NCBI RefSeq assembly: GCF_000204055.1
Contig: NW_006768839.1
Coordinates: 186,001-250,000, forward strand
DNA from: Melampsora larici-populina 98AG31
Taxonomy: Eukaryota > Basidiomycota > Pucciniomycetes > Pucciniales > Melampsoraceae
Reading direction: 5' to 3'
Length of the DNA: 64,000 nt
Positions within the stretch are counted from its first letter, which is position 1. Every line of letters begins with the position of its first letter. Positions 1 through 11,057 of this stretch are shown here, in pieces. The notes beneath the pieces were generated by a model, which saw nothing but the letters and a program-made list of their open reading frames with translations, ran no database searches and was not told where the DNA came from. Both the position numbers and the translations under genes were made by a program.

Positions 1-264
1 CCGGCCCTGGCCCTGCCCGGCCGAGTCTGCCCGAGGGTTTCCAGAACCAACTCGTTGCCAGGCCCGAGCATGTAGCCCTAACCTAATGATACAGACAAAG
101 GCCCTGTGTCAGGGCCACTCAGGGCCGGGGCCGGCGCTCAAAATCCCGTTAAACAAAGGGTGAAAGGCTTAGTTCCAGCCTCTTTCCACCTTAACCCCCT
201 CGAGTACCCTTTACCCATACAGTATACCATACCCCAGGCCCCATACCCAACTTCTTCGATCACC

Positions 265-2491
265 ATGTCTCGCCGAAGTCTTCGAGTCACCAATTTAAAC
301 ACTATGTCCACCACCTCCAGCACAACTTCGATCACGCCATCTGACTCGGTCTCAGCTGCTGCTAGTGCAGCCGAATCCGAAGATACTGCCACAAACCGTA
401 CTTCTTGGGTGTGGCAGTACTTCTCGACAGTCACGCTCCCCAACAAAAGTGTCAAGAACGTCTGCCGTGCCAACAAAGGCTTCATCGACAAACCTCCGAG
501 TCCGGACTTAGAAGAGGCGCCTGTGATTGTGTGTAATGAGGAGATCGCCATCGACAAAAGCTCCAGTACCAGATCAATGGCCCGCCACCTCTCCCGTGCT
601 CATCGTATTGAACCTCCGATTGACACCTCACAACAAACACTTACATCCTTCCCTGCTACTGGTAAGAATTCTAATGTAAGTTTCATCTTCATTTCTTTTT
701 ATGTTTCCTCTTTGTATCTTTGACTGATCGCAGTTTTTTTTAGTTTGGACCTCTCAACAGGAAAAACCTCACCAACGCTATCATCCGTCTTATCGTCAAT
801 CGAGAGCTCGCAGTATCACTTGTTGACGCGCCGGAGTTCCGTGAGCTTGTATCCTGGATTAACCCTGCCGTTTCGCCTATCCTGTCAAAGCAAACTGCCA
901 TTACCGATGGCATCATTGCCCAATTCCGTCTCGCTCGAATTCGCTTGAGTCATCTTTTCTCTTCGGTCGATTTTATCAGCATCACTTGTGATGCGTGGAC
1001 CTCACCTCGAAGTGTACCGATGTTAGGAATCACGGCGCACTGGATGAGCGATGACTTTGTTATGAAATCGGTTGTTCTAGGTTTGAAGGAAATCAATGGG
1101 TCTCATACTGGTAAAAACATCGCTTCCTTGGTCAAGCACACCTTAGATCAGTTTAATATCACCAATAAGCTCTACTGTATTACTGCTGACAACGCTTCAA
1201 ATAATATCACCATGGCCCGAGAGCTTCACATTCCAATACCTCACTTCGATCACAAAAAGAATCTCCACGGCTGTGTTGCCCACGTTATTAATCTAGTCAC
1301 CAAAGCCGGTATCTCCATCTTTGACAGCAAGGCTCCCCCCGATCCTCTTAGTGCATTAGATCCTCAACTTCCTCAAGAAAACGATCTTCCTGATGGCACC
1401 CATTCTCTAATCGAACCTACCCCGCATCTTGAAGTCCACTCAATCCTAACTCAAATTTGTGGTTTTCACAAACGAGTCCGATTGAGCACTCAGCTCAAAC
1501 AGGCTCTTGACCAATGTATTGCGACTTCATCACAGCCTCGAAAAGTCGGACTCATCCACGAGGTTTCCACTCGATGGTCGTCTACCTTCTACTCTCTCGA
1601 GCGTTTCTTTGAACTCAAGAAGGTCCTTCAGTACTATTGTAACATAAATGAATCTTTGGAGCCTTACCTCCTGACCAAAGACGAATGGATGTTGGTGGGC
1701 AGCTTAGTCAAGTTTCTCCGACCTCTTGCAATCATGATCAAGGAAATCGAAGGCGATGACTATCCCACTTTCTCACGAGCAATGCCAGACTATCAATGGC
1801 TTGTTGAAAAGCTTGAAAAAGTAAGCTTTTCATTTTATTTTCATATTAATTACTTTATATTTAAACATTATCTTTTTACCAAACATAGGCATGGGGCACG
1901 TCTGAGTGTACCAACTTGAAGGCAGCCATCCTTCCTATGGTCAAGAAATTGGTCCGATACTCCACGTTGGCTTTGAAGAAGCCTGTTTATATATGTGCCC
2001 CGATTCTCGACCCTCGCCGAAAGCTCAATGCTGTTACTGCATTTACTTTGGAAGAACTTGCTTTTGACAAAGACCAACTTATCGATTACTTTACCGAGCA
2101 AGCACGTAAATTCAAACTTCCTCAAGATCCCGATATCGAAATTGTTCAATCGGAACCTGTCCTCGATGACGATGATGACCGACCACATCACTTTATCAAA
2201 CGACGCAAGTTCATTCAACTTGAAGACAAAGTGAAGGAGTACCTTCTTGCCCCACTTGTTGATGAGCGAACCGATATCTTAGTCTTTTGGAAAACCAACC
2301 AATCTAACTGGCCAGTGCTAGCTTGTATGGCTATGTATATGCTGGCCATTCCTGCTTCAGGTGCCCCTTCTGAACGGATCTTTTCTGCTGGTTCAAGAGT
2401 TATGTCGGATTATCGAGCGTCTATGACAAATCAAAACTTTGAAGCACAAATCTGTCTTAAGTCATGGGAAATTGTTTTGTCATCCAAGTAA
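265..2491 (+). CDS. hAT family transposase, three exons, intact
   Basis: Proposed exons are 265-675, 744-1820 and 1889-2491, with GT-AG introns of 68 nt each; the joined frame is open for about 696 residues. The N-terminal part (residues about 50-120) holds a degenerate BED-like finger (tryptophan-rich start, closing RHLSRAH). The central part shows hAT core motifs: CDAWTSPR (first acidic residue), ITADNASNN (second) and CVAHVINLV. The C-terminus has the dimerisation region with SGAPSERIFSAG. The protein would cut and paste its own element in the nucleus. The start at 265 (MSRRSLRV) is chosen because it lies after the GC-rich repeats; an upstream ATG exists in the same frame. No stop codon or frameshift is visible, so the gene may still work. 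Confidence 0.85.
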
Positions 2492-2734
2492 ATCTACAAT
2501 GAAATCTATTACAATGTTTCTATTCCAATTATCAATATGTTTTCTTTCCATACACTCGTTAATTCTCAGTTGACAACTTGTTTCTTATGTTTCCCTGTTT
2601 GTGATGTTTTTTTTCTTTACACTCGTTGTTTTTTCTTTTTCTTCAGTTTGTTTTTTGTTTTAGCCTTTTAGGTTCTTTGCTTGAGTAATACAACTTGTCA
2701 AGCGGACCTTCAAGCTCTCAAAGTAGCTCCCAAA

Positions 2735-2812
2735 TAAGGCTGGCCCGACCCAGGGCCAGCCCTCTGATGCCCGGCAGCTCTCTGGAGACTCCCAGGGCCG
2801 AGGCCGCGGTTT
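2735..2812. repeat. GC-rich right terminal region of hAT1
   Basis: Short palindromic blocks such as GGGCCAGCC and CAGGGCCG cluster here and mirror those at 1-140. They probably represent the subterminal repeats of hAT1. Exact termini are not resolved. Confidence 0.45.
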
Positions 2813-3020
2813 CTACTATTAATAATAGTAAAACCCTCACCCAAATCCCTGAAAAGCCTTTCTTTAAAGGTCCTCTAACTGCAGTCTATACTTGTGTGTT
2901 ACAAGTATAGAGCTTGAACCTTATTTCTCCGCCTTTAAACCTTGTAGATCATAATCCCTACAAGTGTATACCTTTTTCCTTAGTGATTTGCTAGCCTAAA
3001 AGAAGCTAGTAGCTCACATT

Positions 3021-3037
3021 TGGGGGCCTCATCCGGG
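3021..3037 (+). promoter_or_regulatory. tRNA-primer-binding-like site (retrotransposon remnant)
   Basis: TGGGGGCCTCATCCGGG resembles the proline-tRNA primer site of retroelements with a one-base insertion, and lies three bases after a CA dinucleotide that could end an LTR at 3018. No second LTR or pol gene was found, so this is weak. Confidence 0.3.
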
Positions 3038-3481
3038 TTTTTAGAACCTTTTCTTATTTTTTGAGTGTGTGACCAACTCAACCCTTTTTTAAAAAGAACT
3101 TAAAAATACAAAAACATATTTCTAGAATTTTTTAGAATTTTTTATCAACCTTTTATTGTAAAAACTGAGAGCAGCTCAGCAATTTACTTTTTTAGGATAA
3201 TAGCCTGGAGGAAAGAAATAATTCTTTTCCCCCCCTAATTTTCGGATTTTTTTTTATTTTTTTATTTTTTTTTCCAAAAGTAGGATCAATAGTTGATCCA
3301 CAGGAAACTTTATTACATACAATTCATAGTTGAATTGTATCTATAAAGCCTCGAATTTGTTGTGTAATTGGCCAAACTCGTGGCTTACACATATTACATA
3401 TACATACATTACAGCACAGTCAAGTGACTGTACACACGCGGTAATTACCCAAAGCCCCGTGCGTGGTCCGACAGCCACAAC

Positions 3482-3528
3482 AGTACAGGAATTGAAATTC
3501 AACTTCCCTCGAATTTCAATTCTGTACT
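3482..3528. repeat. 18-bp-stem hairpin
   Basis: AGTACAGGAATTGAAATTC is followed after 10 bases by GAATTTCAATTCTGTACT, an almost perfect inverted repeat with one bulged G. Function unknown. Confidence 0.6.
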
Positions 3529-4528
3529 GCTACCACCACATACCCTTCCACCTCAATCAAACTTCATTCGATTCGATTGAAAGATCACGCCACCGGGACC
3601 TTGACCGAACAGCAAGAAGGAAGATCGATCAGTACAAGTTCAATTTTTTATTTAGAATATCAAAGGACTCACAAATAATCATTGAATAAAGAAATACATT
3701 ATTTGGAAACTGATTTTCTTTCTCATTCCTTGCTGGATCCTTTTTTCGTTTCTTTTTTTGAATTAGTGTTAACTCAATCGAAGATCTTTGAATCTCATAT
3801 AAAAGACAAGTCAGCAAGCAATCGAGTTAGTCTTCTTTTGATTATTCGATTCACTTGAAATATAATTTATTTAGATAGCTAAATTGATCGTATCTTTATT
3901 TTGTTTTTGCTTTGCTTTTTTCTTTCGGACTACTCCTTTTAACGATTGACAGATCAACAAGGATCAATCATCGTTCCTAGAGCCGAATTTTAGCTTCTTA
4001 TCTCAGTTTCTTGATTCTTACAGAACCTATCGAGGATACCCCTCGATCATAGTAGAGTCTAAAAACAAAGTCACCAGCAATAAGTTATCACCTAACAACA
4101 GTAGGTTATTCCTAAATTTTTGTCTCTATCAGGACTAAAAGAAAGTAATACATACTAATAATTAAACATCCTTTCCTCTTCACTTTGTCTTCACTACAGA
4201 TAATAGTAAACGTTATCGAGCAATTCAAACACGTAGTAAAAGAGATAAGCACATTGAAGTCTTGACTATTAATAGTAAGTAACTTCTTATATTTTTTTTT
4301 AGTTTTCTTTTTTAGAACTAGAACTTTCAATTGAAATCGTTTTCTACATTTTATCTTTGACTAGTCAAATTGGGCGGCGGGCGCCGCACTTATAAGGAGA
4401 GCTCCTCTGTGATCAACCTGCATACCATTCCAGAGCCTATGTATAGTGGTTCAAACATCACTCAAGCAGGAATTCTTTGTTAGCAGTTGCCTGGATGACA
4501 ACACAGCAGAAGCTACCTCATAACCCAA

Positions 4529-4697
4529 CACTGCAAATATAATGTATTTTTCCAATGTGAAAAATGATTACATTCATTTTACAAAATGATTAAAAATGCA
4601 TTAAGTCTACATTTTTCTGCAATAATTCTGCATTATTAATCATTTTGTCATTAAACTCAATCATTTTTTGCCCTGGAAAAATACATTTTTTGCAGTG
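4529..4697. mobile_element. CACTG-ended MITE (copy 1)
   Basis: A 169-bp element beginning CACTGC and ending GCAGTG. The ends form an inverted repeat (CACTGCAAA, then ATGTATTTTTCC on each side). Inside are repeated AAAATGATT/AATCATTTT and TGCATT motifs. Flanking triplets are CAA and TAA, an imperfect 3-bp duplication. The same ends occur in the copy at 23432-23683, where the 3-bp duplication is exact, pointing to the CACTA/EnSpm superfamily. No coding capacity. Confidence 0.75.
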
Positions 4698-4699
4698 TA

Positions 4700-5373
4700 A
4701 GGGAGATCACTTTGATCAATAGAGTAACACAACACTGGCCCAAGCTTGATTAAGTGGTGATGACAATTGAAAATCAAACAGATTGATCTGAGGGACGGCT
4801 GTTAGAATGTCTCTGTTGGCTGCAATCAACAGGGAACGGATGAGACTGGAATGGTTATGAAGGCCATGCTGCTTGTGAGTTCATGATAATGTCCTTGCCC
4901 TGATCATAACCCCTAGCCCCAAACCCCTGGTGGTTTCAATATCAGAGTACATCAAGTATTTTTTTGTCACATTCAAACTTAGTCATTTTGTGTTGTCTTT
5001 GGAATCATGTTTATTGTTAAATTGAAAGGTATCAAGCATTTTAACTTCTTTGCAATAAGTTTCTCAATATTGCAATATTGTAGTGAACTTCTCACATTGC
5101 ATAAATGCCACAACATATACTACTTCAATTGGTTGACCTGTCATTTTTCATAACAGTAGTCAATCCAGAAAAGCTTGCCGTACATTCCCCATCAATTTGC
5201 TCAATTTTTGCAGGAAAACTTGGTCAAGATTTTGTAAATTGACCATAAGTGACTTGTATAAATTGAACAAAAAAGCTACTCTGAAATATCTTACTAATAA
5301 CCAAATTTCATCCATGAAGGAACCAATAGGGACAAAAAATATGTTAGAAGGGAATACATTTAGTAATCTTTTT
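4700..5373. other. gene-free stretch before the MULE
   Basis: AT-rich sequence with no ORF showing recognisable protein features. It ends at the ATCTTTTT repeat that abuts the MULE. Confidence 0.45.
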
Positions 5374-5430
5374 GGATTCCACTATTTAGAGCACCTCGGG
5401 TAGGTATCCGGCGCCCCTTACAGACCCGGC
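5374..5430. repeat. left terminal inverted repeat of the MULE
   Basis: Pairs with the reverse complement of about 10990-11049. Shared blocks: CACTATTTA, TATCCGG, GCCCCTT. It is followed by a GGGCTGC...GCAGCCC hairpin at about 5433-5457. Confidence 0.7.
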
Positions 5431-5827
5431 CCGGGGCTGCGAGCCAATAAGCAGCCCCTTTTTCCCAAAAAGGGACGCTGGGAAGGGGCTCCTTCATTTC
5501 ATTTTGTATTCCACTTAATTGCACAAATTTGTACGGAACTCGTTATTTGGAATATAGAATGTAGTTCTATGATGTTGCTCGAATATTTTCATCTTTTGAT
5601 TTTGTAATCAATCCACTTATGAACTCGTTATTTGGATATAATGTAGTTCTATGTCGCTCGCTTTGCAACTCAGTTGTCTTCGCATGGCATAAGAACATGA
5701 GATTCAAATTGGCATAGGGGCATACATGTGGCATACATGGAAAGTTCAAAAAATTGGCATAACACACACAAGCAAGTATTGAAGATTTAAAATAAAAAGC
5801 AAAAGGAAAACATGTAGAGCAACTAAA

Positions 5828-8800
5828 CTATTGACCTTTGGACCCTTGCCCCCTCGATTGACCTTTGGAGACCTCTGTCCACAGGTCTAATTGAACTTGA
5901 TACCTGCGAATCCAATCTGGAATTCGATTATTGTGTATGCTAGTCAATTGTGAATCACCGTAAATTTTGGGAAACGGAATCAACGCATCCCCAGAAACCA
6001 AAGTGATGAAATGATTCTTATTCACAAAAGCCAGAATGATTGGATCATTCTTGTTTGGTGCAATGCGGTACGGGAAAAAAGTGTAACAGTTATATTTGAG
6101 GGGATCAATCAGAATAACTGGGCATTCATAAGAACTGGCGATGGCGAAGCCCAAGTAGGGCATACGTAACCAGTGTTCTTCACTGCATTTCGGGGCTTGG
6201 GGTAGAAGTCGAATAAGCAGGTCGTCAACAATCTCTGTGGCATAAGGGGCCGTTCTACGAGTCTTCATCCCGCGAGGTTTCATTGTGAAGGCGCTCGAGA
6301 TTAGCTGTTCATGGCTTTCTCGAAACTTGACCACCTCTGCGCGTAAGTGGTGACGAACCCAAGAATATGATTCCACATCATAGCATTCAAGTGCTTTGGC
6401 GATTGCAAAGTATCCACAGTTACCGTAAGCTGGTGGATCAAAGACCGATTGGATGTACTGAACAAAGAAATCAGGCAGTTGTTTGAGATATTTTTCTTGG
6501 TCTGAATCAATCAATACTCCATCATGAGATTGTGAAACGTTTGATTGAGGTTGAGTTTGATTGTTGGCAACACTTGTGCTACTAGATTGAGCTGATGAAG
6601 TGGTCGTCACGTTCAAGTGGTCTTGAATAGGGAATACAGCCACACCAAAATCACGGCTCGTTTCCAATGTAACCTGGACTTGAGGATCCCTGCGATCTAA
6701 TTGAAGGTCTTCCGCTATTAAACAGATTGCCAATTCAGGAAGGAGCACACGTCGAAGAAAGTAATCCGGAGTTAGTGGCGACGCTTTCTGTGAATCAAGG
6801 TGATGTTTTGAGTCTAGGTCGTTGATGAAGATAGATTCGAGTGTCCTAATCATGATTTCGTACCCCTGATATCCATAGCTGTTAAAAACATTCATCAGAT
6901 ACTTCAACAAAGCAAGGGGATTGTAAGTGTGAAACACTTACTATCCGGGTTGCTCCACTTCCAAGCTCGCAAACTGACCGGGAATGCTGTCGGTTTGCTT
7001 TCTGCTACCTTTGCTTTTCTTCTGACCGATGTCTAAGTAAGACGACTTTTCAACTTTGTTGACTATCTTGCTCAGGATTTCTACATGTTGATTAATACGT
7101 CTGCAGAGTGTTTGTGACAAAGTACCTCATAAGACAGGATCCAAAAGTCGTTACAGTAAACATAGAGAACTTACCCTTCTAAACTGTCGAAATCAATGGA
7201 GGTTGGCCAACCTTTAGCCACACCCTTTGGGATAGTCTCACGTTCTGCCTCATGTAAATAACAGAACTCTGCCGTCTGGGTGAACTGAGGAAATTATGTA
7301 CACATTAGTTAGTTCGGCAAAGACAAAGTTATTCCAAGTCATACATGGAGTTCACTTACTGGCAAAGAGAAAGCCCCAGCACGTCCCACTCCTTTGCGAA
7401 TGTTGGGCATCGCCATAAGAGTGGCCGCAATTCCAGAAGTTTCTTTGAGGGTTGAACTGGCATCGGATCATCACAAAATGGACAGAGGTTGGCTTCATCT
7501 TCTTTGTCACTTTCACTGACCTCTGAATATGAATCACAGTTTAAATCTTCTTGGCCAATATCAGATTCTGATTCGGACCCTTCGGAAACTGAAACTTGTT
7601 TCGGAACGTGAGAGATGACCGCTTCAGGCTTTTCCAAATGAGACAGGCCGGTGGTTGAAGGAACTTCTTTGGCTGGACCTTCTTTGGCCGTCAAGTTGGT
7701 AGAAGTGGTAGTGGTCTGCCTGCGACGAAGAGGACAGGTTGTGATCCGGTGATTTGGTTTTTTACAGTAGCTGCATTTATTCACTCGGGGTTTTTTGAGT
7801 TCTTCAGAAAGTTCAAAATCAGATTTCCAACACCCTTGTTGTCCTTCTTGATGAGATTGAGATGCGGTTGGACGTTTGGAAGAACTTTGAGATTGAGATG
7901 CGGCTGGCCTTTTGGCAGTGCTGCCACGAGGTCGCCCTTGTGTATCTGTCTTTGCTACCGCGTTGACTATTGGAACCAGGCTGTAACGACTGGACTCGAG
8001 AAGTTCCAATTCGCCAAACAATTTGCAAAGTGAATGTTCTGGCAACTCCAGCAGTGCGTTGAATTTAGAACGAGCTGATTCGATGAGGCCTTCGTGGGTA
8101 TCAGGAGGAAATTCCAACTTGAGAGACCACTGGGAATCGATGATGTCCGGCGAAAGGTGATCCAAGGTATCGCGCGCGCTTGCAATTTCATGGGAGCATG
8201 GAAGACCCCATGCTCCTCGGAAGGTGTGAGTACAAGCGGTTTGGAGTGAGTTGGGTAACAGATCATATTGAGCCTTGATCTTCTTCATTGCAAAATGAGA
8301 AATCGACCCGTGAAGCTCTTTGAAAAATGGAGGCATGCCTTGTAACGTCTTTGTCCTCTCTATGCCAACTAGAATCTTGATCTCACTCATCTGATGCTCT
8401 TCAAAACGTTTGAAGGCATTGAAGCAACTAAGAAAATCATTATTTCGGCCATCTAAAAACCTTTTGGCTCGAAAATGACTGCCTTCAACTCGAGAGGTCG
8501 AAGAATTACCATAATGTGGCGTGGTTGAAGTAAACAAGGTGACAAATTTTTCAACTCGATGTAACCAGGTCCTTTGAAGGTATTCCAGACCATCATGAGC
8601 TCGCGCGAAACTTGTGACAGCATCCAGATTGGCTTGATAGTCCGTGGTGGTTGTTGAAGCTACAAAAGCGTTCCATACCCTCATAAAATCCGTCCACTCG
8701 GCATCAGTGAACTTGGACTTGCAGTTCTTAGCAATATTGATGTTGATGTGCCATACACACAATAAGTGTACCGAAGTTGGAAAAACCGTTGCGATCGCGT

Positions 8801-10568
8801 TGAACAGAGCCGGTTCCGCGTCGGTAACAAAGGTTTTTGGAGTTACTGAAGTTGATGATTTGTTTTCAGTTTTGAAAATGACTTCATTGAGTTGGGTCAA
8901 GGCCCATTCATACTGGGCCTGTGTTTCACTGCTCATGAAACACATGGCAACAGTGAAAGTCTGGTTGGTGTTTGTTGTTCCGACGATGTGTAACAGCGGT
9001 AGGTTGAAACGGTTTGTTTTATAAGTGCAGTCAAGTGATAAAACCGTTGGGAATCTTCGAGCAAGAATGATGGCGCTGGGACTTGCAAAGAAAAGGGTCT
9101 GAATGGTGCCATCAGCCGCGGTGAGAGTTCGATGAGCCCAGTGACTTGCGGTTATCAAGTCGAAGAGACCTTGGATGGGGGTCCGGCCGTCAAGCCACGT
9201 GTCTCTGAGACCGTATCGGACATTGTGAATGTCACGTACCAAAGGTTGAGACTCAGGATCGATATTGAGTAGTTGTCGAATTTGTCCAGCTCCACATCCT
9301 GCAGAAGATAGAATATTGATCTGATTCTTTTTTTCAGAGGAGAAACGTCGGTATATAGACAGGTTGTGTGGCTGATCAAAAGGTGGATGATTGTGGCAGA
9401 GTTTATCTCGGTTCTTTTGGCTAACAACCCATCGGGATATTCCGGACCGAAAATTGAGTGAAATTTCAAAGAGGCAGCCGGTCTTTTTCGAAGACGTCAA
9501 ACGTTTCTTCTCAGTGGTTGATTGTCCGGCAGTTTTTGATTTGTATCCAAGAGAGCATTGCAGGTAGACTCGAATGGTGTTTTGGCCATTCTTTTTGTGA
9601 CTATTGACCGCAAGAGCGTAACCTTGGTATTGAGCCACTGCGTTCATATACATCAGTCCATTAAGCATTTGGTGAAATTCTTTGCCAATTATCGGATTTT
9701 GCATTGCACGGACGGGGAGAGCACCTGTTACATACCCACTTTGTTGTCAACAACAGTCTACATGAGAACAAAAAATATTAGACGTACCAATTGGTGGCCA
9801 GTCATCATCACGTTCATTGGCCAATATCTCTTCGTCATTTTGAACCAACACAAGTTCAGTAGCATTCGGATCTTCTACTGGTGTATCTGAAATTGGTATG
9901 TCATTTGTAAAAGTTGTTGGAGTGATAGCAGCGGCAGGATTAGCTTGAGTGGGTGTTTGAGCACTTTCAAGAGATACGATGGGTGGAATCGGAGTCAAAT
10001 CTGTGTTACGCGTAGTCGTATTGTTGACTGATGTGTCGCTAGCGGGATTGGAGTCAGCGAGGTTTGGAATTGGTACAAATGGAGGAACAGGCGGCCCATA
10101 TCTGAAAGGGAATGGGTGTTGGTATGCGGTGAGATTTGGTGGATGATGGTACATGGGTCCGTTTCCGAAAGATGGAGGTTGAGGTTGATGGTATGCTTGC
10201 CAGTGAGCGGTGGGCATGGTTCCTTGTGGGTGGTTGAGAGGAGCAGGATGCCCTTGCCCAAAGACGTGATGTCCTTGGGGTGGAGCGTACGATAAACCAG
10301 GTGCGGGATACCAGAAGGGAGGTTGTACAAAGCTTTGAGCTGGGAACGAGGTATAAACGTGATTCGGGTTATTGGGGTTATCAGGAAACGAACTGAAGGG
10401 TTGTACGAAGCTTTCAACTGGGAACGTGGAATGCTGATGAGTAACGTGATGGATGTGATTTGGAGGGGGGTGATCTCCTAACGACGAGGTAACTTGTGGA
10501 TGTTTGTGATCTGGAACCGGGGTATCTGTTGATGTAACAGATATAGCCGGATCTTGTGCGGAGGACAT
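5828..10568 (-). CDS. MULE transposase fused to an OTU-like cysteine protease
   Basis: Five exons are proposed: 10568-9788, 9724-7383 (or 7360), 7284-7175, 7100-6942 and 6878-5828, about 1,480 residues. The N-terminus is Pro/His-rich. The MULE transposase core follows with VLSLDCTYK, FVTDAEPAL and CVWHINI, then a SWIM-like GLPCSHE and a CX2CX4HX4C zinc knuckle (CSYCKKPNHRITTC). After a linker with WPTSIDFDSLE, the last exon carries an OTU-like fold: YGNCGYFAIAKAL (nucleophile Cys) and FVNKNHFITL (His). Transposase would mobilise the element; the protease may remove ubiquitin-like tags. Intron 1 (63 nt) and the last two junctions keep frame. The exon 2/3 junction needs a weak GTGCTG donor; the strong GTAAGT donor at 7359 shifts frame, so a small lesion there is possible. 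Confidence 0.8.
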
Positions 10569-10989
10569 CACGTTACAATGAAGTATCAAGAGATTTTCAA
10601 GATTTGGTGGGGAAATAGGAAGTATTAGGATGTATTGGAACGTATTGGAACTTTGAAGTTGAAACTTTGAATAGGGAAGTGTTGAATGTGTGGAACTTTG
10701 AATAGTGAAGTGTATTACAAGTGGGATGAGTGGGAACAAGGGGAAGGACTCTTTATCTACCTGTCGGTATCAAATGCCGACTTCACAAAGGGCCGGTCCA
10801 GGCTCACAAACATTGTGCAGCCCCTTTGGTTGTTTCCGGAAGGGCGACAACGTATTTGTTGCCCTTTTGGGTATAGAGGTGCTCAAATATGGGCAGATAG
10901 GGGCTGCGATGTGTGGCGATATACAATCAAGTAGCCCCTGAGGTCCGTGTCACCCAAACTGTGGCTTGATTACCTCGGGTTGAGTCGGG

Positions 10990-11049
10990 TACTGCGGGTA
11001 TCCCAAGGGGCACCGGATATTCGCGAGGGGGCGATAAATAGTGAAATCC
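10990..11049. repeat. right terminal inverted repeat of the MULE
   Basis: Mirror of 5374-5430. It ends GTGAAATCC and is followed by the flanking repeat ATCTTTTT. Confidence 0.7.
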
Positions 11050-11057
11050 ATCTTTTT

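Larger units (their letters stand above)
1..2812 (+). mobile_element. hAT transposon (hAT1)
   Basis: A class II element defined by the intact hAT transposase at 265-2491 and by very GC-rich flanks: positions 1-140 and 2737-2812 are packed with GGCCCTGG/CCAGGGCC-type motifs in both orientations, in contrast to the AT-rich DNA outside. These look like terminal and subterminal transposase-binding repeats. The left end appears to lie at or before the window start, so the terminal inverted repeat and the 8-bp target duplication expected of hAT elements cannot be paired here. The right boundary is approximate. Confidence 0.7.
2820..4528. other. gene-free AT-rich stretch
   Basis: No convincing coding region. 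It holds long T/A runs, a primer-binding-like site at 3021-3037, a hairpin at 3482-3528 and a GC-rich spot near 4373-4388. Parts may be the remains of an LTR retrotransposon leader, but no gag or pol sequence follows. Confidence 0.5.
5374..11049 (-). mobile_element. complete MULE carrying a transposase-OTU gene
   Basis: A 5,676-bp element. Left end 5374 onwards and the reverse complement of the right end (to 11049) align over about 50 bp: both begin GGATTYCACTATTTA and share TATCCGG and GCCCCTT blocks, roughly three-quarters identical. The 8 bases ATCTTTTT lie directly outside both ends (5366-5373 and 11050-11057), consistent with the 8-9 bp duplication made by Mutator-like elements. The single minus-strand gene fills most of the interior. 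GC-rich hairpins of GGGCTGC/GCAGCCC type lie just inside both ends. Confidence 0.8.

Noticed and set aside
138..557. 139-codon minus-strand ORF
   Set aside because: Antisense to exon 1 of the hAT1 transposase.
8644..9024. 126-codon plus-strand ORF
   Set aside because: Exactly antisense to the conserved MULE transposase core; a shadow frame.
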